Below, in pieces: positions 1-5,904 of a DNA stretch of 5,904 bases. Source of the stretch: Aquificaceae bacterium. GTDB lineage: Bacteria; Aquificota; Aquificia; Aquificales; Aquificaceae. Both the position numbers and the translations under genes were made by a program. The notes beneath the pieces are model-generated. The model saw only the letters and a program-made list of their open reading frames with translations. It did not search any database and had not been told where the DNA came from. Numbering within the stretch: position 1 is the first letter of the stretch; each line of letters opens with the position of its first letter. The stretch spans positions 1-5,904 of the forward strand of contig WGFS01000194.1 of the NCBI GenBank assembly GCA_015492115.1, given 5' to 3'.

Positions 1-1
1 A

Positions 2-3000
2 GAGTACATATACTCCGCCTCCATGAACGACATGGCGATAGTTACAGCCCGCTTTTACGTTGGAACAGACCCCGTAAAGGCTCTCGTTGACCTGAACTCC
101 AAGATGATGTCAGCCATGGACCTTGCCCCGCCGGGGGTTGTCCTTCCGCCCCTGATAAAACCCATGTCCATAGACGACGTCCCCATAGTCACCCTCACAC
201 TCTGGGGTGAGAAGTACGACTGGTACTCTCTGAGGAGGTTCGCCGCTACCCTTCAGAACGAGCTAAAGAAGATAGAGAACGTGGCGGACGTCTTTCTCGT
301 GGGTGGGACTCCAAGAGAGATAAGGATAGTCCTTGACCCACAGAAGCTTGAAGCTTACAGGGTCTCTCCCCTGTACATAGCCAAGCTCCTCAAGTCCGCC
401 AACGCCCAGGCTATAAGCGGTAAGGTAAACAAGGGGAACAGGGAGTACCTTATAAAGGTCGGGAACTTCTTCAAGTCAAAGGAGGATATAGAGAACCTCG
501 TTGTGAGCGTGAGGAACGGGAGGGTCATATACCTCAAGGACGTTGCTGAGGTTGTGGACGGACCCGCAGAGATAAAGGACTATGTCCTGACAGGATTTGG
601 ACCCTCTGCGGAGTACAAGGGCATAAAGAGACCACCAGAGAGCTTGCTTCCCGCTGTTACCATCGCGGTCTCCAAAAGGAAAGGCACCAACGCGGTGGAC
701 GTTGCTGAGGAAGTTCTGAAACTCGTTGAACACGCGAAGGGTAGGATACTTCCCAAGGACGTGAACGTTACCGTCACGAGAAACTACGGAGAGACCGCAA
801 AGGAGAAGGCTAACGAGCTCCTTGAACACCTGCTCATAGCGACGGGTTCGGTCATACTCCTGATAGCGGTCGCCCTGGGAGTCAGGGAGGCTGTGGTAGT
901 GGGAATTGCAGTGCCCGTAACCCTGTCCATAGCCCTCTTCCTCAGCGAGATGTACGGCTTCACCCTGAACAGGGTTACCCTCTTCGCACTCATATTCGCC
1001 ATAGGGATACTGGTGGACGATGCGATAGTTGTGGTTGAGAACATACACCGCTGGTTTGAGATGCAGAAGCTCCCGCCGAGGGATGCCATAGTCCACGCGA
1101 CCGACGAGGTCGGTAACCCCACAGTTCTCGCCACGTTCACGGTAATAGCTGCCCTCATGCCTATGGCTTTCGTCACCGGGCTTATGGGTCCCTACATGAG
1201 ACCCATACCCATAAACGCATCGGTCGCGATGTTCTTCTCACTGCTGGTCGCCTTCATAATAACCCCCTGGGCGTCGTACAAGTTCCTGAAGAAGGAGAGG
1301 GAGCACGAGGAGATAGATATAAAGAAGACCTTCTTCTGGAGGCTCTACTGCAAGATCATGGCTCCCATGCTCATGAGCAGGGCAAAGAGGTATGCCTTTT
1401 ACGGCTTCGTGATAGCTCTCCTGGGAGCCTCCTTCCTCATGTTCTATACGAAGGCTGTGGTGGTAAAGATGCTCCCCTACGACAACAAGTCTGAGCTTGA
1501 GATAGTTCTGGACATGCCGGAGGGGAGCACCCTTGAAGAGACCCTGCGGGTCGCCAAGGAGATAGGGGAGTACATAGCGAAGCAGAACATAGTTACCGAC
1601 TATCAGATATACGTTGGAACCTCCGCACCTTTCAACTTCAACGGACTGGTGAGACACTACTACCTCAGAAAGGCATCAAACTTTGCGGAGATCCAGGTTA
1701 ACCTGATAGGCAAGCACGACAGGAAGGAGCAGTCCCACGAGTTCGCCAAGCACATAAGACCCAAGGTTCACGAGATAGCCAAAAAACACGGTGCCAAGTA
1801 CGTCGCTGTGGTTGAGGTGCCCCCTGGACCACCCGTTCTATCCCCCATCGTGGCTGAGGTCTATGCTCCGGAGAGGAAGGTTCAGAAGGAGGTGGCTCAC
1901 AGAATACTGGACATATTCAAAGACTCAAGCAAGGTAACCGATGAGGGGATATACCTGGAGAGACCTGCACCCATGCTCAACTTCAGGGTTAAAGAGGACA
2001 AGGCTAAGCTGAGCGGTTTCTCCAAGGAGGAGATCGTCCTTACCATGAGGGCTCTCGTGGGAGGGCTCCAGGTCGGTGTCCTCCAGAACACTGATACGGA
2101 GCACGTTCCCATAAAGCTGAGGCTGGCGGAGAAGTACAGGGTTCCCGAGATACTGAAGAACTTCAAGCTGGTAAACTCAAAGGGTCAGGCTGTTCCCCTC
2201 TCAGAACTCGTTGAGCTTGAGGAGACCACAATACCCGAGACCATATACCACAAGAACCTCAGAAAGGTCATCTACGTGATAGGGGATGTCGCTGGAAGGG
2301 AGGAAGCACCCTTCTATGGGATACTTGATGTTAGAGACAGGGTTCTGAGCATATCCAACCCCTACGGCAAGATAGGGGAGCTGTGGCTGTCCCTCCCTCT
2401 CATAGAGGACAGGGTTTACGTGAAGTGGGACGGTGAGATGCACATAACCCTTGAGGTCTTCAGAGACCTCGGCTTAGCCTTTGGAGTCGCCCTCTTCGTT
2501 ATGTACGTCCTTATACTGGGGTGGTTCAAGAGCTTTAAGGCTCCCGGGATAATAATGGCTCCCATACCGCTCACCCTGGTCGGGATAATACCCGGTCACT
2601 GGATAATGGATCACGTCCTGGGCGGTGTGTTCTTCACAGCGACCTCAATGATAGGCTTCATAGCCCTTGCGGGGATAATAGTCAGGAACTCCATACTCCT
2701 CGTTGACTTTGCGGAGGAGAGGATAAGGGAAGGTCTTCCCCCTCACATGGCTGTGGTGGAGGCGGGTGTCATAAGGACAAGACCCATACTCCTCACAGCT
2801 GTCGCGGTCATAATAGGAGCCTTCGTGATCCTCTTTGACCCCATATTCAACGGACTCGCCATCTCTCTCATATTCGGTACGGTTGGCTCAACAACCCTGA
2901 CCCTCGTGCTCATACCCCTCATGTACTATGCCTCTAAGACGAAGGGGCTCCCTCCCGAAGCGTGCCCAACTCCGGAGACCATAAAGAGGGACCTCATGGC

Positions 3001-3007
3001 CGACTGA
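2..3007 (+). CDS. RND-family efflux transporter permease (AcrB/HAE-like), 5' end off the window
   Basis: This is a proton-driven inner-membrane pump of the resistance-nodulation-division family, normally working with a periplasmic adaptor and a TolC-like outer-membrane channel. The frame is open to the left edge. An ATG at 23 is internal, because the seven residues before it (EYIYSAS) continue the family's porter-domain strand, so about 70-80 residues including TM1 are missing. Counting from base 2, 1001 residues are visible: periplasmic domain 1 (about 1-276), TM2-TM6 (277-425), TM7 (464-483), periplasmic domain 2 (about 484-820) and TM8-TM12 (822-977). TM4 carries the proton-relay Asp pair (D339-D340 in ILVDDAIVVVEN), as in AcrB. 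TM10 reads GIIVRNSILLVDF, with Arg895 where AcrB has Lys940. These residues argue for the HAE/multidrug type rather than CusA-like metal pumps, but the substrate cannot be told. Adaptor and channel genes are not in view and may lie upstream. The stop overlaps the convergent aroK gene by 14 bp. Confidence 0.95.
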   Translation, partial: EYIYSASMNDMAIVTARFYVGTDPVKALVDLNSKMMSAMDLAPPGVVLPPLIKPMSIDDVPIVTLTLWGEKYDWYSLRRFAATLQNELKKIENVADVFLVGGTPREIRIVLDPQKLEAYRVSPLYIAKLLKSANAQAISGKVNKGNREYLIKVGNFFKSKEDIENLVVSVRNGRVIYLKDVAEVVDGPAEIKDYVLTGFGPSAEYKGIKRPPESLLPAVTIAVSKRKGTNAVDVAEEVLKLVEHAKGRILPKDVNVTVTRNYGETAKEKANELLEHLLIATGSVILLIAVALGVREAVVVGIAVPVTLSIALFLSEMYGFTLNRVTLFALIFAIGILVDDAIVVVENIHRWFEMQKLPPRDAIVHATDEVGNPTVLATFTVIAALMPMAFVTGLMGPYMRPIPINASVAMFFSLLVAFIITPWASYKFLKKEREHEEIDIKKTFFWRLYCKIMAPMLMSRAKRYAFYGFVIALLGASFLMFYTKAVVVKMLPYDNKSELEIVLDMPEGSTLEETLRVAKEIGEYIAKQNIVTDYQIYVGTSAPFNFNGLVRHYYLRKASNFAEIQVNLIGKHDRKEQSHEFAKHIRPKVHEIAKKHGAKYVAVVEVPPGPPVLSPIVAEVYAPERKVQKEVAHRILDIFKDSSKVTDEGIYLERPAPMLNFRVKEDKAKLSGFSKEEIVLTMRALVGGLQVGVLQNTDTEHVPIKLRLAEKYRVPEILKNFKLVNSKGQAVPLSELVELEETTIPETIYHKNLRKVIYVIGDVAGREEAPFYGILDVRDRVLSISNPYGKIGELWLSLPLIEDRVYVKWDGEMHITLEVFRDLGLAFGVALFVMYVLILGWFKSFKAPGIIMAPIPLTLVGIIPGHWIMDHVLGGVFFTATSMIGFIALAGIIVRNSILLVDFAEERIREGLPPHMAVVEAGVIRTRPILLTAVAVIIGAFVILFDPIFNGLAISLIFGTVGSTTLTLVLIPLMYYASKTKGLPPEACPTPETIKRDLMAD

Positions 3008-3512
3008 GGTCGTGGGGTTCCCCCCTCAGCTTCTCAATTATGAGATCAACGATCTCTTCGGGTTTCCCGGGCTTTACACGAACGTCCGCCTGTGAGTAAA
3101 CCCTGTTCCTGTCTTCCATGAGCCGTCTCAGCTCCTCCTCACTCTTCTTCAAAAGAGGTCTGTTGGGGTCTTTACCACACCTCTCAAGGAAGGTATCGTA
3201 GGGAACGTCAAGCCAGACCACGAGACCCCTTCTCTTCATAAGGTTCATAGCATCCGGGTTCGCCCCGAGACCTCCCCCTGTTGAAACAACCACCTGTTTT
3301 TTATCTGACAGTTCCCTGAGCACCTTCAACTCCAACTCCCTGAAGTAGGGTTCCCCCTTCCTCTCAAATATCTGGGGTATGGACAGCCCCTCCCTTCTCT
3401 CTATCTCCTCATCAACGTCCACGAACTCCCACCCGAGCTCACGTGCGAGGAGTTTCCCCACGGTGGACTTACCACTGCACATGAAGCCCACCAGAAAGAT
3501 TCTCTCTATCAA
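2994..3512 (-). CDS. aroK: Shikimate kinase
   Basis: This cytoplasmic enzyme phosphorylates the 3-hydroxyl of shikimate with ATP, the fifth step from DAHP toward chorismate. The 172-residue length suits the family. All signatures are present: Walker A GFMCSGKST (9-17), the Asp pair VDVDEE (D32, D34) for Mg and shikimate, YFRELE with R58, STGGGLG (77-83) that binds shikimate, the lid Arg in NRPLL (R118), and R135 before VYSQAD. Start: the only codon that keeps the first beta strand is TTG at 3512, since the next Met (M11) sits inside the P-loop. The TTG lies in a TTGA overlap with the stop of the upstream haem-protein gene, suggesting coupled translation. The last nine or so residues (GEPHDLSRP) look like a non-conserved tail and are encoded over the inverted repeat and the overlap with the convergent pump gene. 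The family call is secure. An aroK rather than aroL label is a naming choice. Confidence 0.96.
   Translation of the reverse strand: MIERIFLVGFMCSGKSTVGKLLARELGWEFVDVDEEIERREGLSIPQIFERKGEPYFRELELKVLRELSDKKQVVVSTGGGLGANPDAMNLMKRRGLVVWLDVPYDTFLERCGKDPNRPLLKKSEEELRRLMEDRNRVYSQADVRVKPGKPEEIVDLIIEKLRGEPHDLSRP
3004..3029. terminator. Inverted repeat at the convergent gene ends, candidate bidirectional terminator
   Basis: The arms CTGAGG (3004-3009) and CCTCAG (3024-3029) are perfect complements, and inside them GGGG (3014-3017) faces CCCC (3020-3023), leaving a four-base bulge TCGT on one side and a tight two-base loop. The left arm contains the stop codon of the RND pump gene, and the whole repeat lies within the end of aroK. 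No T-run follows on either strand, so it is not a classical intrinsic terminator. It could act as a pausing or 3'-end protecting hairpin, or be chance in GC-rich DNA. Confidence 0.35.
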
Positions 3513-4471
3513 TATCCCCTGTGCTCCGTCCTTCCGCTGTGGCAGGCTGTGCAGTTGAACTTTCCGTTGACCCTCTTCACGAGCCCGTAACTCATGGCTA
3601 TCCTCTGGTGTCTCGCGTGTATCTCCGGGTTAGGGACAAACCTCCTCAGCCTCTTTATCCCGAGCCCCTGATGGCACTGGTAACAGGTAAACATCGCCTC
3701 CTTCCAGAGCCTCCTGGCCCTCTCCTTGTCCTTAGATCTGAGAGCTTGGACGAGCTCCACGTACATTATCCTGTTCCTCTTCTTAACGACCTTCTTGACC
3801 TCCGGAGGAAACTTCAGCATGGCTGGAGCGGCGAGGGACATGTTCTTACCGCAGGCTGAAAGTCCGGAAGCCTCCCTTATTAGATGGATCCCCGCAACGT
3901 AGTTCTCATGCTCTATAAGCCCCCTGAGCTTCACGAAGCTGAAGAATGTCTTGTAGGCACCCGCCTTGAAACCTATAACCCTGTGGGCTAAAAAGTTTCC
4001 CGCCTTGACCACCTGCGAAGGGTTCTTCCCTCCAACTATGAGAACCTTCCTACCCTTCCACTCAACCACCTTCAGGGTTGGTCTCGTAAACCTCAGACCG
4101 AGGCTCTTTACGATCACGTTGTTCGTTCCGAGGAGTATTATGTGCTTCTTCGTCTTCAGAGCCTTCGGGAGGGGCATGATCATGGAGGGGAGCCTCCCCT
4201 TCCTTACCATCCGCGGTGTGATACCCATGTCCTCCGTCCACTGTCCGAGGTAGTAGGCTATGTTTGAAGCTGTCGCTATCACACGCCTGTTCTCCCTCCT
4301 TCCGTAAGCTATCACAACGTTGGGAACCGCAACCTCTTCCAGTTCTGCGGGGGTTCCAGTCCAGACCTTCCTGTAGGTTATGTAGGGAAATCTCTTGACC
4401 TCTCCGAAGGTGTCAAACACAGGCTTTGAGAAGAGAACGCTCACACTGAGGAGAAGCAGAATGATAAACAT
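3509..4471 (-). CDS. Exported dihaem c-type cytochrome with N-terminal alpha/beta domain
   Basis: I do not recognise this 320-residue protein as a named family. Residues 1-15 form a hydrophobic signal peptide with no charged residue before the hydrophobic run. Residues about 48-175 hold an alpha/beta region free of Cys: a helix with ATASNIAYYLGQWTEDMG (66-83), a strand ending in ILLGTNN (112-118) and VLIVGGKNPSQVVKAGNFLA (143-162). That strand-GG-helix rhythm recalls S-layer, BcsB-like or glycosidase-accessory domains; this is an analogy, not a match. A lone Cys is at 207. Haem c sites are CYQCH (263-267), preceded by helices as in cytochrome c'-like proteins, and CTACH (307-311) near the C-terminus. 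HARH (285-288) and several Met residues are possible sixth ligands. Periplasmic electron transfer or redox sensing is an inference. It lies 21 bp after the amidase and overlaps aroK by 4 bp. The ATG at 4471 is backed by a strong Shine-Dalgarno sequence. Confidence 0.88.
   Translation of the reverse strand: MFIILLLLSVSVLFSKPVFDTFGEVKRFPYITYRKVWTGTPAELEEVAVPNVVIAYGRRENRRVIATASNIAYYLGQWTEDMGITPRMVRKGRLPSMIMPLPKALKTKKHIILLGTNNVIVKSLGLRFTRPTLKVVEWKGRKVLIVGGKNPSQVVKAGNFLAHRVIGFKAGAYKTFFSFVKLRGLIEHENYVAGIHLIREASGLSACGKNMSLAAPAMLKFPPEVKKVVKKRNRIMYVELVQALRSKDKERARRLWKEAMFTCYQCHQGLGIKRLRRFVPNPEIHARHQRIAMSYGLVKRVNGKFNCTACHSGRTEHRGY
3516..3527 (-). promoter_or_regulatory. Ribosome binding site region of aroK, deciding a TTG start
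   Basis: On the minus strand GGAG (3524-3527) lies 11 bases and AGGGG (3516-3520) lies three bases before the TTG at 3512. Neither spacing is ideal. Initiation probably leans on ribosomes finishing the upstream gene at the overlapping TGA. Confidence 0.5.
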
Positions 4472-4476
4472 CTACC

Positions 4477-4483
4477 CACCTCC
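4477..4483 (-). promoter_or_regulatory. Ribosome binding site of the dihaem protein gene
   Basis: On the minus strand GGAGGTG precedes the ATG at 4471 by five bases. It fills most of the 21-bp gap after the amidase stop (TGA, 4493-4495) and fixes the start. It leaves no room for a promoter or terminator between the two genes. Confidence 0.85.
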
Positions 4484-4492
4484 GGTTTATGT

Positions 4493-5761
4493 TCACTCAT
4501 ATTTTACGAGCTTCTGACCGAAGTCTTCTCCGTAAAAGTACCTGACTATCGCCCGGTATATTGACCAGGCTACCTTTCTCTGGAACTCCGGACTTTTTAA
4601 CTTTCTTGCCTCCTGAGGATTGGTTATGAAGCCGGTTTCAACGAGCACGGAGGGTATGCCCGGTGTCTTGAGGACTGCAAATCCTGCCCTCTTTATCCCC
4701 TTGAAGAAGACGTCCTTCCCCACCACCCTCTTCAGCTCGTTGGAGAGGAGCCTTGCGAAGTAAACGCTCTCCGTCAGGGTGACGTCTATCGCGAGGTCAG
4801 CGAGGACTCTCTTCACGACCCCTGAGCGTATATCCGCTGCGTCACCAAGCACCAGCCTTGCGTAGCGCCTGCTGTTGAGTATCTGTCTCTTCTTCTCAAC
4901 AGCCCTCTGATAGGACAGGGCGAAGACCTGGGTGCCCCTTGCTCTCGGATTTCTGCGGGGCGCAGCGTCGGAGTGGATGCTTATGAAGAGGTCAGCCCTG
5001 TTTCTCAGAGCTATCTCAGACCTCTTGTGGAGGGGTATGAAGTAGTCTCCCCTGCGCGTGAGTATGACCTTGAACCGCCCATCCCGTTTGAGGAACTCCG
5101 CAACCTTCTTGGCTATGGCGAGGTTTATATACTTTTCCTTTAAGCCTCCGTGCCCTATAGCCCCAGGGTCTTTCCCTCCGTGCCCCGCATCCACAACTAT
5201 GACCTTGTCCTCGTATATAACCGGCTGGGACTTTGCCCTCTCAATTATTGACGCTATCTCGTCCTTATGTTCCTCAGTCCGTGTCAGCTTTGCCTTCTGG
5301 GGGGCTTTCTTATCGTCTATGACTACCACCTTAGGTTCGGGAGATCTCTCTTCTTCCCTGCCGATTATCCTGACTATCTCTGCGTAGAGGTCGTTGTCCT
5401 CCCTGTATATGTCAAGGACTATCCTGTCTGGCTCCCTCAGCTGAAAGTACTTCAGCGAGAAGCTCCTCTCGTAGTAGAGGACTATCCTCGTCCCCCAGGG
5501 GTGTTTCCCTACCCTGTACCTCATGTCCGATGGAAGCCTGAGACGGGAGACCTTTCTCTCACCGTATATGTCTATAACTATCCTCCTGGGGTTCTCAAGG
5601 GTAAAGACCCTGAAATCTCTGTGCCTTGTCAGATTGAAGACTATCCTTATCTTCCCGTCATATATGCCGTACCTTGTCCCCGTCACCTTCCCGAAGGGAA
5701 GGTCTATCCAGAGAAAGAGAAAAACCAGAAGACTAAAACTGATCAAATTCTTCGGGGACAT
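4493..5761 (-). CDS. N-acetylmuramoyl-L-alanine amidase with AMIN domain (AmiA/B/C family)
   Basis: This periplasmic zinc hydrolase cuts the bond between MurNAc and L-Ala of peptidoglycan, used to separate daughter cells. In order, the 422 residues comprise a signal peptide (about 1-25, hydrophobic core 6-19), an AMIN targeting domain (about 28-120) of two similar halves ending in RIVIDIYGE and RIVLDIYRE, a charged linker (121-184), and an Amidase_3 domain (186-410). Zinc ligands are H194 in VDAGHGG, E209 in LKEKYINLA and H263 in SIHSDA; the catalytic Glu is E375 in VETGFITNP. The stretch 284-350, with VLADLAIDVTLTES, matches the regulatory helix insert of E. coli AmiB/AmiC, so activation by an EnvC/NlpD-like partner is plausible, though none is in view. 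The ATG at 5761 has GGAGGA five bases upstream and leads straight into the signal peptide. It starts inside the tail of the upstream gene (29-bp overlap). The family is certain. Which Ami paralogue it corresponds to is not, so no symbol is given. Confidence 0.96.
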   Translation of the reverse strand: MSPKNLISFSLLVFLFLWIDLPFGKVTGTRYGIYDGKIRIVFNLTRHRDFRVFTLENPRRIVIDIYGERKVSRLRLPSDMRYRVGKHPWGTRIVLYYERSFSLKYFQLREPDRIVLDIYREDNDLYAEIVRIIGREEERSPEPKVVVIDDKKAPQKAKLTRTEEHKDEIASIIERAKSQPVIYEDKVIVVDAGHGGKDPGAIGHGGLKEKYINLAIAKKVAEFLKRDGRFKVILTRRGDYFIPLHKRSEIALRNRADLFISIHSDAAPRRNPRARGTQVFALSYQRAVEKKRQILNSRRYARLVLGDAADIRSGVVKRVLADLAIDVTLTESVYFARLLSNELKRVVGKDVFFKGIKRAGFAVLKTPGIPSVLVETGFITNPQEARKLKSPEFQRKVAWSIYRAIVRYFYGEDFGQKLVKYE

Positions 5762-5903
5762 GGACTTCCTCCTCCGCCTCCTCCTTCTTGGTAGCCCAGG
5801 GTCCGAGGGGAAAGTTTATCATCACCGGATTGGGTATGTCAGGCTGGTAGAGGATCATGCTACCCTTCTTGAGCATTATCGCCCTCTGCCTGAAGTTACC
5901 CGT
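5733..5903 (-). CDS. C-terminal tail of an unidentified protein, possibly a HerA/DUF87-type ATPase (partial)
   Basis: The minus-strand frame entering from the right edge gives 56 residues before a TAG at 5733-5735. It reads like real protein rather than a shadow: RAIMLKKGSMILYQPDIPNP, then a strand VMINFPLGPWAT, then an acidic end KKEEAEEEVHVPEEFDQF. The pattern 'leu-x-x-gly, beta strand, pro-x-pro, beta strand' resembles the closing beta hairpin of HerA/DUF87-type P-loop ATPases (hexameric DNA translocases), in which a turn with Pro follows the last ATP-binding strand. No Walker motif lies in the window, so that name is a weak inference. The stop lies 29 bp inside the amidase gene, and the Glu-rich codons double as the amidase Shine-Dalgarno sequence. 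The two genes are therefore very likely co-transcribed and translationally coupled. Its start and the probable operon promoter lie beyond 5904. Confidence 0.72.
   Translation of the reverse strand, partial: TGNFRQRAIMLKKGSMILYQPDIPNPVMINFPLGPWATKKEEAEEEVHVPEEFDQF
5767..5772 (-). promoter_or_regulatory. Ribosome binding site of the amidase gene
   Basis: On the minus strand GGAGGA precedes the ATG at 5761 by five bases. It lies inside the coding sequence of the upstream gene, in a purine-rich run (GAAGGAGGAGGCGGAGGAGG, 5770-5789) that encodes its acidic Lys/Glu tail. This supports the ATG over a TTG five codons downstream. Confidence 0.8.
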
Positions 5904-5904
5904 C

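Noticed and set aside
23..25. ATG at 23 as the true start of the RND pump
   Set aside because: The seven codons before it continue the family's conserved porter strand, TM1 is absent, and no Shine-Dalgarno sequence precedes it. The gene simply runs off the left edge.
342..356. Short direct repeat GAAGCTT twice within about 15 bases
   Set aside because: It encodes the ordinary sequence KLEAY within the pump gene. It is too short and isolated to be a meaningful repeat.
476..1096. 206-codon open frame on the minus strand
   Set aside because: It lies wholly inside the well-conserved RND pump gene in antisense, has no recognisable domain and no matching ribosome binding site. The same holds for the other minus-strand frames at 355-537, 580-777, 784-1176, 1238-1657, 1897-2166 and 2201-2443.
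3521..3859. 112-codon open frame on the plus strand
   Set aside because: It is antisense to the haem-binding part of the dihaem protein and shows no domain character. The frame 3966-4253 is likewise antisense to that gene.
5267..5794. 175-codon open frame on the plus strand
   Set aside because: It is antisense to the signal peptide, AMIN domain and linker of the amidase and ends in a proline run that is the complement of the upstream gene's Glu-rich tail. The amidase motifs on the other strand are unambiguous. The plus-strand frame 5058-5387 is rejected for the same reason.

Overview
The window looks like a chromosomal piece of a hyperthermophilic, Gram-negative-type bacterium, most likely from the Aquificales (Aquifex/Hydrogenobacter/Hydrogenivirga relatives). 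This rests on four things: heavy use of AGG/AGA for Arg and ATA for Ile, Lys/Glu/Arg-rich proteins, almost no intergenic DNA, and a shikimate kinase that from memory resembles the Aquifex enzyme (P-loop GFMCSGKST, then EGLSIPQIFE and STGGGLGAN). No database search was run, so genus and species are not called.

Layout. Bases 2-3007 (+) hold nearly all of a large RND-family inner-membrane efflux pump; its first roughly 70-80 residues, including TM1, lie off the left edge. Everything from 2994 to the right edge is on the minus strand and reads leftward as one tight cluster: the C-terminal tail of an unidentified protein (5733-5903, entering from the right edge; possibly a HerA/DUF87-type ATPase), an exported AMIN-domain N-acetylmuramoyl-L-alanine amidase (4493-5761), an exported protein with two CXXCH haem c motifs (3509-4471), and shikimate kinase aroK (2994-3512). 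Junctions are a 29-bp overlap, a 21-bp gap carrying a strong Shine-Dalgarno, and a 4-bp TTGA stop/start overlap. A single polycistronic mRNA with translational coupling is therefore likely. No promoter for it is visible here; it should lie beyond the right edge.

The two transcription units converge and overlap by 14 bp. A GC-rich inverted repeat (3004-3029) sits on the overlap and is the only candidate terminator.

Functionally the cluster is mixed: cell-wall splitting, a periplasmic haem protein and aromatic amino-acid biosynthesis. Such mixing is common in Aquificales and need not mean a shared pathway. The least ordinary gene is the dihaem protein, whose N-terminal two-thirds is a haem-free alpha/beta region resembling folds seen in S-layer, BcsB or glycosidase-accessory domains. 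I see no CRISPR array, mobile element, tRNA or rRNA, and no stretch over 300 bases without a gene.
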